A DNA stretch of 64,000 bases, from NCBI RefSeq assembly GCF_002564005.1, contig NZ_PDJG01000001.1, positions 3,348,001 through 3,412,000 on the forward strand. The letters are read 5' to 3'. The position numbers were made by a program, and so were the translations under genes. Below the pieces are notes generated by a model. It worked only from the letters and a program-made list of their open reading frames with translations, had not been told where the DNA came from and searched no databases. Below are positions 1-7,256 of the stretch, one piece after another (the stretch's first letter is position 1; each line of letters begins with the position of its first letter). Source of the stretch: Sanguibacter antarcticus (lineage in GTDB: Bacteria; Actinomycetota; Actinomycetes; Actinomycetales; Cellulomonadaceae).

Positions 1-1
1 C

Positions 2-340
2 GGCCGGGCGCTCTACGTCTACCTCCAGCACGGCAGCTCGCTGCTGGGGATGCTCCTGCTCGTCGCCCTCGTGGTCTGGTGGTGGCGGCGCGCCGTCCCG
101 GTCGCGGACCCGCAGGGGCTGCGCTCCGCGGTCGTCGCGACGCTCGCCGGAACAGCTGTCGGCCTGGTCGGCGCGGCGGTCCGTCTCCTCTCCGAACCGG
201 GTGGCGTCTACTTCTACGCGCTCGCTCGACGTTCGGCGACGTACCCGGTCCTCGGCGCAGCCCTCGGCCTCGTGGCATGGGCGGTCGTGGTCCGGTCGCG
301 GCGCAGGAGCCAGGACGCCGTACCGGTCGACGCCGGGTGA
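2..340 (+). CDS. C-terminal part of a DUF4184-like integral membrane protein (cut by window start)
   Basis: The reading frame is open from the first bases and ends at a TGA at 338-340, so only the last ~112 residues are present. They contain three hydrophobic segments separated by basic turns, ending in an Arg-rich cytoplasmic tail. The opening residues (LYVYLQHGSSLLG) resemble the part of DUF4184 proteins before their last helices (LYxxLQYGSSxxG); DUF4184 members are small actinobacterial membrane proteins of unknown function. The family assignment is from memory of this motif only. It converges on the helicase gene that follows, with 11 bases between the stop codons. Confidence 0.55.
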   Translation, partial: GRALYVYLQHGSSLLGMLLLVALVVWWWRRAVPVADPQGLRSAVVATLAGTAVGLVGAAVRLLSEPGGVYFYALARRSATYPVLGAALGLVAWAVVVRSRRRSQDAVPVDAG

Positions 341-351
341 CGGGGCGCGGT

Positions 352-2958
352 TCAGCGGCCCATGGGCGACGCGTCCGAGCCTGGCGAGCCTGTGATCGGT
401 GCGTGCGCGAGCACGGCATCGAGCAGGCGCACCGCGGCAGCCTTGTCGAGCGGGTTGTTGCCGTTGCCGCACTTCGGTGACTGCACGCAGCCTGGGCACC
501 CGTCGGAGCACGCGCACCCGACGATGGCGTCGCGCGTGGCGCTGAGCCACGTCTCGGCGAGCCGGTAGCCGCGCTCCGCGAACCCTGCCCCGCCGGGGAA
601 CGCGTCGTAGACGAAGACGGTCGCGCGCTCGGTGTCCACGTGGATCGCGGTCGAGACGCCGCCGAGGTCCCAGCGGTCGCACGTCGCGAGCAGGGGGAGG
701 AGCCCGATCGACGCGTGCTCGGCGGCGTGCAGGGCTCCGGGCGCGTCGTCGGCGTCCACGCCGGCAGACTCGAGGAGCTCGGCAGAGACCGACCACCAGG
801 CTGCGGCGGTCTGCAGGGTGCGGACAGGAAGGTCGAGCGGGTCGGTGCTGAGGACCTCCTGGCCGGGGACACGTCGTCGTTGGAAGGTCACTACCTGCGT
901 GGACACCTCGACGGAGCCGAACCCCCACTCGACCGGTGGGCGGCCGTCGGTCGCGGGCGCGTCCACGGTCGGCCCGGCAGGCTCGGCGCGATCGCCCCAG
1001 CCGACGTGCTCCACCTCCTCGACGACGGCGATCGACGTCACCCACCGTGACCACGTCGTGTAGCTGACGGTCTCGCGGGCGACGAGCGCGACCGAGTCCC
1101 TGAGGTTGTACTCCTCGACGACGAAGCTCTGGCCCTGGTGGACGTAGACGGCCCCCTCGTGGACGGAGCCGTCCGCGGCTGCGGCGTCGACCGTCCCGAG
1201 CAGGCGGCCGGTCGACGACTCGACGACAGCGACGGGCGTGCCGCCCTCGCCACGGATGTTCGTGAACCCCGCGGCTCCCTGGTGGTGCGTCCAGTACCAG
1301 CCGGACGTCCTGTGGCGCAGGGTCCCGCGTGCGGTGAGCTGGTCGAGCAGCGTGCGGGCGCCAGCGCCGCCGAAGAGCGGGAGGTCGGCCTCGCGCACGG
1401 GCAGCTCGGCCGCCGCCGCGCACAGGTGCCCGGCGAGGACGTACGGGTTGGTCGGGTCGAAGACTGTGGCTTCGATGGGCGTGCGGAAGATCGCGTCGGG
1501 ATTGTGCACGAGGTACGTGTCGAGCGGGTCCTCGCGCGCGATGAACGCGACGAGCCCGTCCGATCCCGCGCGCCCGGCGCGCCCCGCCTGCTGCCACAAG
1601 GACACGCGGGTCCCGGGCCAGCCGATGATGAGCACCGCGTCGAGGCCGGAGATGTCGACGCCGAGCTCGAGCGCGTTCGTCGTGGCGAGCGCCCGGATCT
1701 CCCCGCTGCGGACAGCGGCTTCGAGCGCCCGACGTTCTTCGGGCAGGTAGCCGCCGCGGTACGCCGCGACCCGGCCGGGCAGCGACGGGTCGACGGGCCG
1801 CAGGTGGTCCTGCGTCGTCGTCGCCACCGACTCTGCGCCTCGCCGGGAGCGCGTGAAGGCCAGGGTCCGTGCGCCGTGCGCCGTGAGGTCCGCGAGGAGG
1901 TCTGCAGCCTCGGCAGTCGCTGAACGGCGGGGTCGCGGGTCGCCCGAGGCATCGACCGGGTCGGCGTCGTCGACGAGCCCCAGGCCGTCGTCGCCGTGCT
2001 CGTCGATACCGAACGCGCTCGCGGCCTCGTCGCCTGCGAGCCGCCGACGGGTGGTCATCTCGCCCCGCACCGGCGGGATCTCGGGCGGCTCCCACAGTGC
2101 GAAGGTCTTGCGGCCGGCCGGGCTCGCGTCCGCGGTGACGGCCCGTACCTGCGACGGGTCGACGCCGATGAGCCGTGCGGCGCTCGTGGCCGGGTCGGCG
2201 GTCGTCGCGGAGGCGACGACGAAGGTGGGTCCGCTGCGGCTGCCGGCGGCGGTGCGAGAGTCCGGGGCGTAGTGCTCGGCGAGGCGCTGGAGCCTGCGCA
2301 GGACGAGGGAGACGTGCGCGCCGAAGATGCCGCGGAACGCGTGCCCCTCGTCGATCACGACGTACCGCAGCGATCGCAGGAACCGGGCCCACCGGGCATG
2401 GTTCGGCAGGAGCGAGAAGTGCAGGTAGTCCGGGTTGGTGAGGATCACGTCGGCGTGGTCCTGGATCCAGCGGCGCGCGTCGAAGGGGGTGTCGCCGTCG
2501 CAGGTGTCGACCTGGACGTCACGGATCCCTGACGCCCGCAGCAGGCCTGTGACCGAGCTCAGCTGGTCGGCGGCGAGGGCTTTCGTCGGGCTGAGGTAGA
2601 GGACGCTGCCGCGGTTGCGGGCCGACTCGATGCGTCCAGGGTCGAACGCCTCGTCGGCGCGGTCGCCGCGCACGGCGGAGAGGGCGGGCAACCAGAACGC
2701 AAGCGACTTTCCGGAGCCGGTCGAGGTGGCGAGGATCGTGTGCGTCCGGCCCCACGCGGAGTCGGCGGCCTCGACCTGGTGCAGCCACGGGAGCTCGACG
2801 CCCATGCTCCGGTACCCGGCGACGAGCGACGGGTCGGCCCACGCGGGCCAGTCGCCCTGCGTCCCGGGACGCGCCGGCAGGTTCTCGACGTGCGTGAGCC
2901 GGTCCTCGCGACGGCCCCCGGCCAGCAGGACCGTCAGGAGTTCGTCGACGCGGGCCAC
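352..2958 (-). CDS. DEAD/DEAH-box ATP-dependent helicase with DUF1998 zinc domain (MrfA/YprA-like)
   Basis: An 868-aa superfamily 2 helicase, probably 3'-5' on DNA and acting in repair. Visible motifs: Walker A ATSTGSGKS (residues 77-85), a DEAH-type box reading DEGH (VVIDEGH), motif III ASATT, and motif VI QQAGRAGRAG. The C-terminal DUF1998 region carries the cysteine cluster CACSDGCPGCVQSPKC, which in MrfA-type helicases binds zinc. Length and order match MrfA/YprA, the mitomycin-repair helicase family, and also Lhr-like helicases that lack the large C-terminal extension. The start is GTG at 2958, about 10 nt after GGGAG. It lies 63 nt downstream of the XRE regulator on the same strand. The family call is firm; the exact repair role is inference. 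Confidence 0.88.
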   Translation of the reverse strand: MARVDELLTVLLAGGRREDRLTHVENLPARPGTQGDWPAWADPSLVAGYRSMGVELPWLHQVEAADSAWGRTHTILATSTGSGKSLAFWLPALSAVRGDRADEAFDPGRIESARNRGSVLYLSPTKALAADQLSSVTGLLRASGIRDVQVDTCDGDTPFDARRWIQDHADVILTNPDYLHFSLLPNHARWARFLRSLRYVVIDEGHAFRGIFGAHVSLVLRRLQRLAEHYAPDSRTAAGSRSGPTFVVASATTADPATSAARLIGVDPSQVRAVTADASPAGRKTFALWEPPEIPPVRGEMTTRRRLAGDEAASAFGIDEHGDDGLGLVDDADPVDASGDPRPRRSATAEAADLLADLTAHGARTLAFTRSRRGAESVATTTQDHLRPVDPSLPGRVAAYRGGYLPEERRALEAAVRSGEIRALATTNALELGVDISGLDAVLIIGWPGTRVSLWQQAGRAGRAGSDGLVAFIAREDPLDTYLVHNPDAIFRTPIEATVFDPTNPYVLAGHLCAAAAELPVREADLPLFGGAGARTLLDQLTARGTLRHRTSGWYWTHHQGAAGFTNIRGEGGTPVAVVESSTGRLLGTVDAAAADGSVHEGAVYVHQGQSFVVEEYNLRDSVALVARETVSYTTWSRWVTSIAVVEEVEHVGWGDRAEPAGPTVDAPATDGRPPVEWGFGSVEVSTQVVTFQRRRVPGQEVLSTDPLDLPVRTLQTAAAWWSVSAELLESAGVDADDAPGALHAAEHASIGLLPLLATCDRWDLGGVSTAIHVDTERATVFVYDAFPGGAGFAERGYRLAETWLSATRDAIVGCACSDGCPGCVQSPKCGNGNNPLDKAAAVRLLDAVLAHAPITGSPGSDASPMGR

Positions 2959-3021
2959 ACCGGCGATTCTCCCACCCGGGGGAGCAGACGCGCAGGCCGG
3001 GGGCGGTGCGGGCTCGTCCGG

Positions 3022-3252
3022 TCAGTGTCCGTGCGGCTCCGAGCGGTCGGCGGGCGTCCAGCGCAGGATGTCTCCGGGCTGGCACTCGAGGACGCGGCAG
3101 ATCGCGTCGAGGGTCGAGAACCTCACGGCACGTGCACGACCGTTCTTGAGGACCGCGATGTTGGCAGGCGTGATGCCCACCGCCTCGGCAAAGTCGCCGA
3201 CCGACATCTTGCGGCGGGCGAGCATGACGTCGAGCTCGACGGTGACGGGCAT
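3022..3252 (-). CDS. Small XRE/Cro-type helix-turn-helix regulator (YozG-like)
   Basis: A 76-aa protein that is almost entirely an HTH domain: LARRKMSVGDFAEAVGIT forms the first helices, followed by the recognition stretch PANIAVLKNGRARAVRFSTL, ending CQPGDILRW, typical of the YozG/YdaS-like XRE proteins. Its ATG overlaps the stop of the upstream DUF2975 gene in a TGATG, so the two are translationally coupled. Such XRE/DUF2975 pairs are common in Gram-positive bacteria, where the membrane protein is a putative partner. It probably binds its own promoter; the TCGATAG repeats upstream of the DUF2975 gene are a candidate site. Confidence 0.85.
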   Translation of the reverse strand: MPVTVELDVMLARRKMSVGDFAEAVGITPANIAVLKNGRARAVRFSTLDAICRVLECQPGDILRWTPADRSEPHGH

Positions 3253-3728
3253 CAGATGACCGTGTCGAGCTCGCCGCGGTGGGCGATCGCTGCCACGAGC
3301 AGGCTACGCATCACGACCATGAGGAGCGTGAGCGCCAGCCCGAGGACGACGCACCCGATCAGGGCCAGCGCGACACCTGGACCGCCGGTCTGGACGATCC
3401 CGACGAGGTGGACAGTCACTCCTGCCGCCGTCGCGGTCGCGATGCCGATGCAGATCGTGATGACGTCGACCCAGCGCAGGGCGCGGACGGTGAAGATCGC
3501 GTCTGCCCGGACGAGCGACAGCAGGCGCCAGATCATCAGCAGGGCGACCTCGGCACACGTGATCGCGAGGACGGCAGCGACGGAGTAGGGGACGACGAGG
3601 TGCTCCACCTCGGCGTACTGGTCTCCGAGCGCCGTCGCGGTGATCGGGACGAGGACCTGGGCCAGGACCGCGCCGAGGAGCACGACCACCAGGACTGTGC
3701 GGAGCGACACGACCGTTAGGGTTCTCAT
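3252..3728 (-). CDS. DUF2975 family integral membrane protein
   Basis: A 158-aa protein with four hydrophobic segments (about residues 8-30, 45-68, 88-113 and 118-145), the usual length and topology of DUF2975 proteins. No catalytic motif is visible and the family function is unknown. It is coupled to the XRE regulator by a TGATG overlap and starts only 31 nt after the P-type ATPase stop, in an AT-rich stretch with repeated TCGATAG elements that probably contains a promoter. It is most likely a two-gene unit with its regulator rather than part of the metal group. Confidence 0.8.
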   Translation of the reverse strand: MRTLTVVSLRTVLVVVLLGAVLAQVLVPITATALGDQYAEVEHLVVPYSVAAVLAITCAEVALLMIWRLLSLVRADAIFTVRALRWVDVITICIGIATATAAGVTVHLVGIVQTGGPGVALALIGCVVLGLALTLLMVVMRSLLVAAIAHRGELDTVI

Positions 3729-3766
3729 CTATCGATGATCGATTGTTTTCTATCGAAGGTCAAGAG
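3729..3766 (-). promoter_or_regulatory. Candidate promoter/operator for the DUF2975-XRE pair
   Basis: Read on the minus strand, TTGACC is followed after about 17 nt by an AT-rich GATCAT region. The stretch contains two direct copies of TCGATAG and the nested palindrome ATCGATGATCGAT immediately before the ATG at 3728. This AT-rich island is out of character with the surrounding high-GC sequence. That the XRE protein binds here is inference. Confidence 0.4.
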
Positions 3767-5709
3767 GCAGAGAGCGCCGTGGACTGTCGCGGGGACTCCT
3801 CCACCCGGGCTGGCACCCGCAACGACGAGCGACGTGACCGAGGAGCCGGCGGGGTCCGCAGCAGGCGCATCGCGTTGGCGATGACGACGAGCACCGACGC
3901 CTCGTGGACGAGCATCCCGATCGCCATCGTCACCCCGCCGGTCAAGACGCCCACCAGGAGGAGCGTGACCGTGAGCATCGCGACGACGATGTTCTGGCGC
4001 ATGACGCCGACGGTCCGCCGCGCGAGCCAGATCGCCTCGGGGATGCGCAGCAGGTTGTCCGCCATGAGAGCGATGTCAGCAGTCTCGACGGCGACGGCCG
4101 ATCCTGCGGCGCCCATCGCGACCCCGACGTCGGCGGTGGCCAGAGCGGGGGCGTCGTTGACACCGTCGCCCACCATCGCGACCACGAATCCGTCGCGCTG
4201 CAGCTCTCGGACAGCCTCGAGCTTGGCCTCCGGCAGGAGGCCCGCCCGGACCTCGTCCACGCCGGTCGCCTGAGCGATCGAGCTCGCGACGAGGAGCGCG
4301 TCGCCGGTGAGCATGACGACCTTCTTGACGCCCGCGGCGTGCAGGTCAGCGACCATCTGCGCGGCGTCGGGGCGGACCTGGTCGGCGACGGCGATCACTC
4401 CGACCACCTTCTCGTCCACGGCCACGATCATCGGAGTCTTGCCCGCTGCGGCGAGCTCCTCAGCGGTCTGGCCTGCTCGGCCAGGGTTCTCGACGCCGCG
4501 GTCTCGCACGAGCGTGAGGTTCCCGACGAGGACGCGGTGCCCGTCGACGGTCGCGACGATGCCCTGGCCGGGTACAGGCTCGGTCGACTCGGGAAGGTCA
4601 GACACGTCGAGCCCCTCCCGGACGGCTGCGTCGAGGACCGGCCGGGCGAGGGGATGCTCGGAGCCGGCTTCTGCGCGCGCGGCCCAGGTGAGGACCTGCC
4701 CACGATCGAGAGCAGGATCGAGGACGACCACGTCTGTGAGGAGCGGGCGTCCCTCGGTCAGCGTGCCGGTCTTGTCGACGGCGACGGCGTCGATCCTGGC
4801 GGAGAGCTCCAAGAACTCGCCGCCCTTGATGAGGATGCCGTCCTGTGCGGCACGGCCGATACCGGCGACGATCGCGACAGGGATCGAGACCACGAGCGCA
4901 CCCGGGCAGCCCACGACGAGCAGCGTCAGCCCCAGGACCACGTCGTGGCTGAGCACGGCGGCGACCAGTGCGACGAGCATGATCGCGGGGGTGTACCAGG
5001 TGGAGAAACGGTCGATGAACGTCTGGGTCCGCGCCCTCGCGTCCTGTGCCTCTTCGACGCGGTGGACGATCCGGGCGAGCGTGGTGTCCGCCCCGATCCC
5101 TGTGGCCCTGACCTGCAAGAACCCGCCACGTGAGAGGGTGCCGGCGAAGACCTGGTCGCCCGTCGTCTTCTCCGTCGGCATCGACTCGCCGGTGATGCTG
5201 GCCTCGTCCAGCGCGCCGCTCCCACCGACGACGACCCCGTCGACCGGGACCTTGGCGCCGTTCTTCACGAGCACGGTCTCGTCGGTGGCCACGGCGCCGG
5301 CCGGGACCTCGATCTGGCGGCCGTCGCGCACGACGACGGCGACGTCGGGCGCGACAGCGACGAGCTCCGCCAGCGCCGAGCGGGTCCTGTTCATCGTGCG
5401 GGCCTCGAGAGCGTGCCCCAGGGCGAACAGGAACGTGACGGCTGCGGCCTCCCAGTACTCACCGATGATCACCGCGCCGATCGCGGCCACCGACACCAGA
5501 AGATCGATGCTGATGTCCTTTGCGACCAGCGCGCGTCCGGCTCGCACAGCCACCGGGAGCCCTGCCACCGCGGCCGCGGCCACCATGGTGACGTCGTCGA
5601 CAGCGCTCGCGCCATGCACCTGCGTGGCGAGCAACGACAGGCTGATGAGCGTGCCTGAAGCTGTCGGTATCGACCACGGGCCGTGCATCCACCGCTGCAG
5701 CGTGTTCAT
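3760..5709 (-). CDS. P1B-type heavy-metal-translocating ATPase with CPG transport motif
   Basis: A 649-aa membrane ATPase that exports a transition metal across the cytoplasmic membrane. Visible landmarks: actuator motif GESMPTEK (174-181), intramembrane GCPGAL with CPG at 268-270, phosphorylation site DKTGT (D312), nucleotide-binding SEHPLA (350-355) and hinge GDGVNDAPA (514-522). It has no N-terminal metal-binding domain. The last helix region reads MLVHEASVLVVIANAMRLLR (599-618); an HE(G/A)S pattern there is typical of the P1B-4 (Co/Zn/Fe-type) group, which however normally has SPC, not CPG, in the transport helix. Copper or zinc ATPases have CPC. The substrate is therefore uncertain. A separate HMA protein is encoded 30 nt upstream on the same strand. 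Confidence 0.9.
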   Translation of the reverse strand: MNTLQRWMHGPWSIPTASGTLISLSLLATQVHGASAVDDVTMVAAAAVAGLPVAVRAGRALVAKDISIDLLVSVAAIGAVIIGEYWEAAAVTFLFALGHALEARTMNRTRSALAELVAVAPDVAVVVRDGRQIEVPAGAVATDETVLVKNGAKVPVDGVVVGGSGALDEASITGESMPTEKTTGDQVFAGTLSRGGFLQVRATGIGADTTLARIVHRVEEAQDARARTQTFIDRFSTWYTPAIMLVALVAAVLSHDVVLGLTLLVVGCPGALVVSIPVAIVAGIGRAAQDGILIKGGEFLELSARIDAVAVDKTGTLTEGRPLLTDVVVLDPALDRGQVLTWAARAEAGSEHPLARPVLDAAVREGLDVSDLPESTEPVPGQGIVATVDGHRVLVGNLTLVRDRGVENPGRAGQTAEELAAAGKTPMIVAVDEKVVGVIAVADQVRPDAAQMVADLHAAGVKKVVMLTGDALLVASSIAQATGVDEVRAGLLPEAKLEAVRELQRDGFVVAMVGDGVNDAPALATADVGVAMGAAGSAVAVETADIALMADNLLRIPEAIWLARRTVGVMRQNIVVAMLTVTLLLVGVLTGGVTMAIGMLVHEASVLVVIANAMRLLRTPPAPRSRRSSLRVPARVEESPRQSTALSAS

Positions 5710-5739
5710 CGTCTCGGTCCTCTGCGTCTGGTCGCGAGA

Positions 5740-5994
5740 TCAGAAGGCGACGGGACGGGCGTCGTACCCGGCCTTGGAGATGACGGCGACGAGGTCGTCG
5801 ACGCTGGTCCTGTCCGGATCGTGGTCGACCTCGATCTTGGCAGAGGCGAAGTGGACCGTGACGGCGCTGACGCCGTCCAGCCGACCGACCTGCTTCTCGA
5901 TCTTTGCGACGCACGACGGGCACGAGAAGCCCTCAGCACGCAGGAGCGTGTGCGTGGTGGTCGGTGCAGCGCTGGTGGGTGTGGAGCTGGTCAT
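5740..5994 (-). CDS. Small heavy-metal-associated (HMA) domain protein, CopZ/MerP-like
   Basis: An 84-aa protein with a Ser/Thr-rich N-terminus and one ferredoxin-like HMA domain. The metal site is GFSCPSC (CxxC), followed by the characteristic IEKQVGRLDGV helix and ending YDAR. It probably delivers or buffers metal for the ATPase encoded just downstream, replacing the N-terminal HMA domain that ATPase lacks. The start at 5994 was chosen because AAGGA lies 8 nt before it; in-frame starts up to 6024 have poorer sites. Metal identity cannot be read from the CxxC alone (Cu, Zn, Cd and others possible). Confidence 0.85.
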   Translation of the reverse strand: MTSSTPTSAAPTTTHTLLRAEGFSCPSCVAKIEKQVGRLDGVSAVTVHFASAKIEVDHDPDRTSVDDLVAVISKAGYDARPVAF

Positions 5995-6083
5995 GGTGCG
6001 CATCCTTCGTCGTCGTGTCACCACCTCGTCTGAGGCGATGGCTCGACGCTACGAGGCTGCCTGCCGACCGACCATGACCTGGA

Positions 6084-6896
6084 TCAGTCAACCGCAGGAC
6101 GGGGCAGAGCGGCCGAGACTGCCCCGCCTGCGTCGGCGGCTGCAGCGACCTCCGTGAGGCGCTCGCGGTCGAGGATCGCGGTCCATCGTCGGCCGGAGGC
6201 GATGACTCCGTCTTTGCGGAGCCTGCTCATCACACGGGAGACAGACTCGGGCGTCGAACCGGTCATCCCGGCCAGGTCCTTGCGGGACAGCGGGACCTGG
6301 ATGAGGGTGCTCCCGTCGGCACGCTCCTGTCCGAGCCTGTCTGCCAGCCGGAGCAGGGTGGTCGCGACACGCTGGGCGATCGTCGCGGTGGACTGCTGAG
6401 TGACGTCCGAGCGCGCCTGGACGAGGAGCGCGTTCGTGTCGTCGAGCAGTCGCAGGGCGATGCTCGGGTGCGCGGTGAGGACGTCGCGGAACGCGGAGCT
6501 CTCGATCCGCAGCGCACACGTGGTCGTGAGTGCTTGGACCGTCTCGGTCCGGGTCGGCTGGCCGAGCGTGCGCAGCCCGCCGAAGAGGTCGCCCGGAACG
6601 AGGAGAGCCACGACGACGTCGTGGCCGGCCGGTGTCGGCTGGAAGGCTTTCGCACGGCCTGCTGCCAGGAGGTACAGGTGTTCCGCAGGCTCGCCCGCCG
6701 TGTACAGGACGTCGTCGTGCGCCCACGAGAGGGAGACCATGCGCTCGTCGATCCCCGCGAGCTCGTCTGTCGACAGCCCGGTGAACAGCGGGACCTGGGC
6801 CAGCACCCGCATCCGCACCTCGCGCGAGCAGCGGTGAGGGTGTGCGCACGTGGAGCGCAGGGGGACGAGTCGTCTGCCTTCGGGTGCGGTGCTCAC
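6084..6896 (-). CDS. Crp/Fnr family transcriptional regulator
   Basis: A 270-aa regulator with an N-terminal cyclic-nucleotide-binding-type beta barrel (about residues 30-150; VPLFTGLSTDEL ... PGDLFGGLRTLG), a dimerisation helix, and a C-terminal winged helix containing PLSRKDLAGMTGSTPESVSRVMSRLRKDG, the classic Crp/Fnr recognition helix. Two cysteines, C17 and C23 (CAHPHRC), precede the barrel and could bind a metal or an iron-sulfur cluster, but the four-cysteine pattern of true FNR is absent. GTG at 6896 is chosen for the GGAGA six nt upstream; the frame is open further but looks non-coding. Its position beside the HMA protein and P1B ATPase suggests it controls them (inference). Confidence 0.87.
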   Translation of the reverse strand: MSTAPEGRRLVPLRSTCAHPHRCSREVRMRVLAQVPLFTGLSTDELAGIDERMVSLSWAHDDVLYTAGEPAEHLYLLAAGRAKAFQPTPAGHDVVVALLVPGDLFGGLRTLGQPTRTETVQALTTTCALRIESSAFRDVLTAHPSIALRLLDDTNALLVQARSDVTQQSTATIAQRVATTLLRLADRLGQERADGSTLIQVPLSRKDLAGMTGSTPESVSRVMSRLRKDGVIASGRRWTAILDRERLTEVAAAADAGGAVSAALPRPAVD

Positions 6897-7256
6897 GGAC
6901 GCTCTCCGGACCGGTGGGGGACTGGGTCGCCTGCTGGGGCCCTGGGCACGAGTCTCCCACCTGAGGTCGGGCGTCCACCCGCGGAGCAGGCCGTCGAGCC
7001 CGCTGTGCCCGCTGCCCGCTGCCCGCTGTGCCTGCTGTGCCCGCACGTCGGCGGCGCGGTCGTCGTCAGCGCGACAGCCCGGCGACGAGCGTCGCGACGA
7101 GCCGCCGCGCGTCATAGCTGACGCCACCGTCGCCCTCGCTGCCGATGCAGAGGTTTCCGACACCGCGGCTGCCGAGATCGGGCGATCGTCTCGAGCTCGG
7201 GCGTAGAAGTGCCCGAGGTCGAGACGATCGCCCGAGGTCGCCGAGCGTGGCCGGGT
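6897..7256. other. Intergenic region with short CCCGCTG repeats and a long inverted repeat
   Basis: No convincing gene is visible in these ~360 bases. Around 7000-7045 there is a run of imperfect CCCGCTG/TGTGCC repeats. The right half holds the long inverted repeat listed separately. On the minus strand, 7066 to about 7175 reads like the end of a protein (GVGNLCIGSEGDGG ... LVAGLSR, then a TGA) with no credible start, possibly a gene remnant. Confidence 0.5.
7178..7235. terminator. Long near-perfect inverted repeat downstream of the ROK gene
   Basis: Two 25-nt arms (7178-7202 and 7211-7235) pair with a single mismatch around an 8-nt loop. It begins 22 nt past the stop of the ROK regulator (minus strand) and is most simply its transcription terminator. 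There is no U-tract, which is usual for actinobacterial hairpin terminators. The arm is longer than most, so another role (attachment site remnant, regulatory RNA) is possible. Confidence 0.55.

Noticed and set aside
6084..7163. Longer N-terminus for the Crp/Fnr regulator back to 7163
   Set aside because: The extra 89 residues are Ser/Arg/Pro-rich readthrough without homology, while the GTG at 6896 has a good ribosome site.
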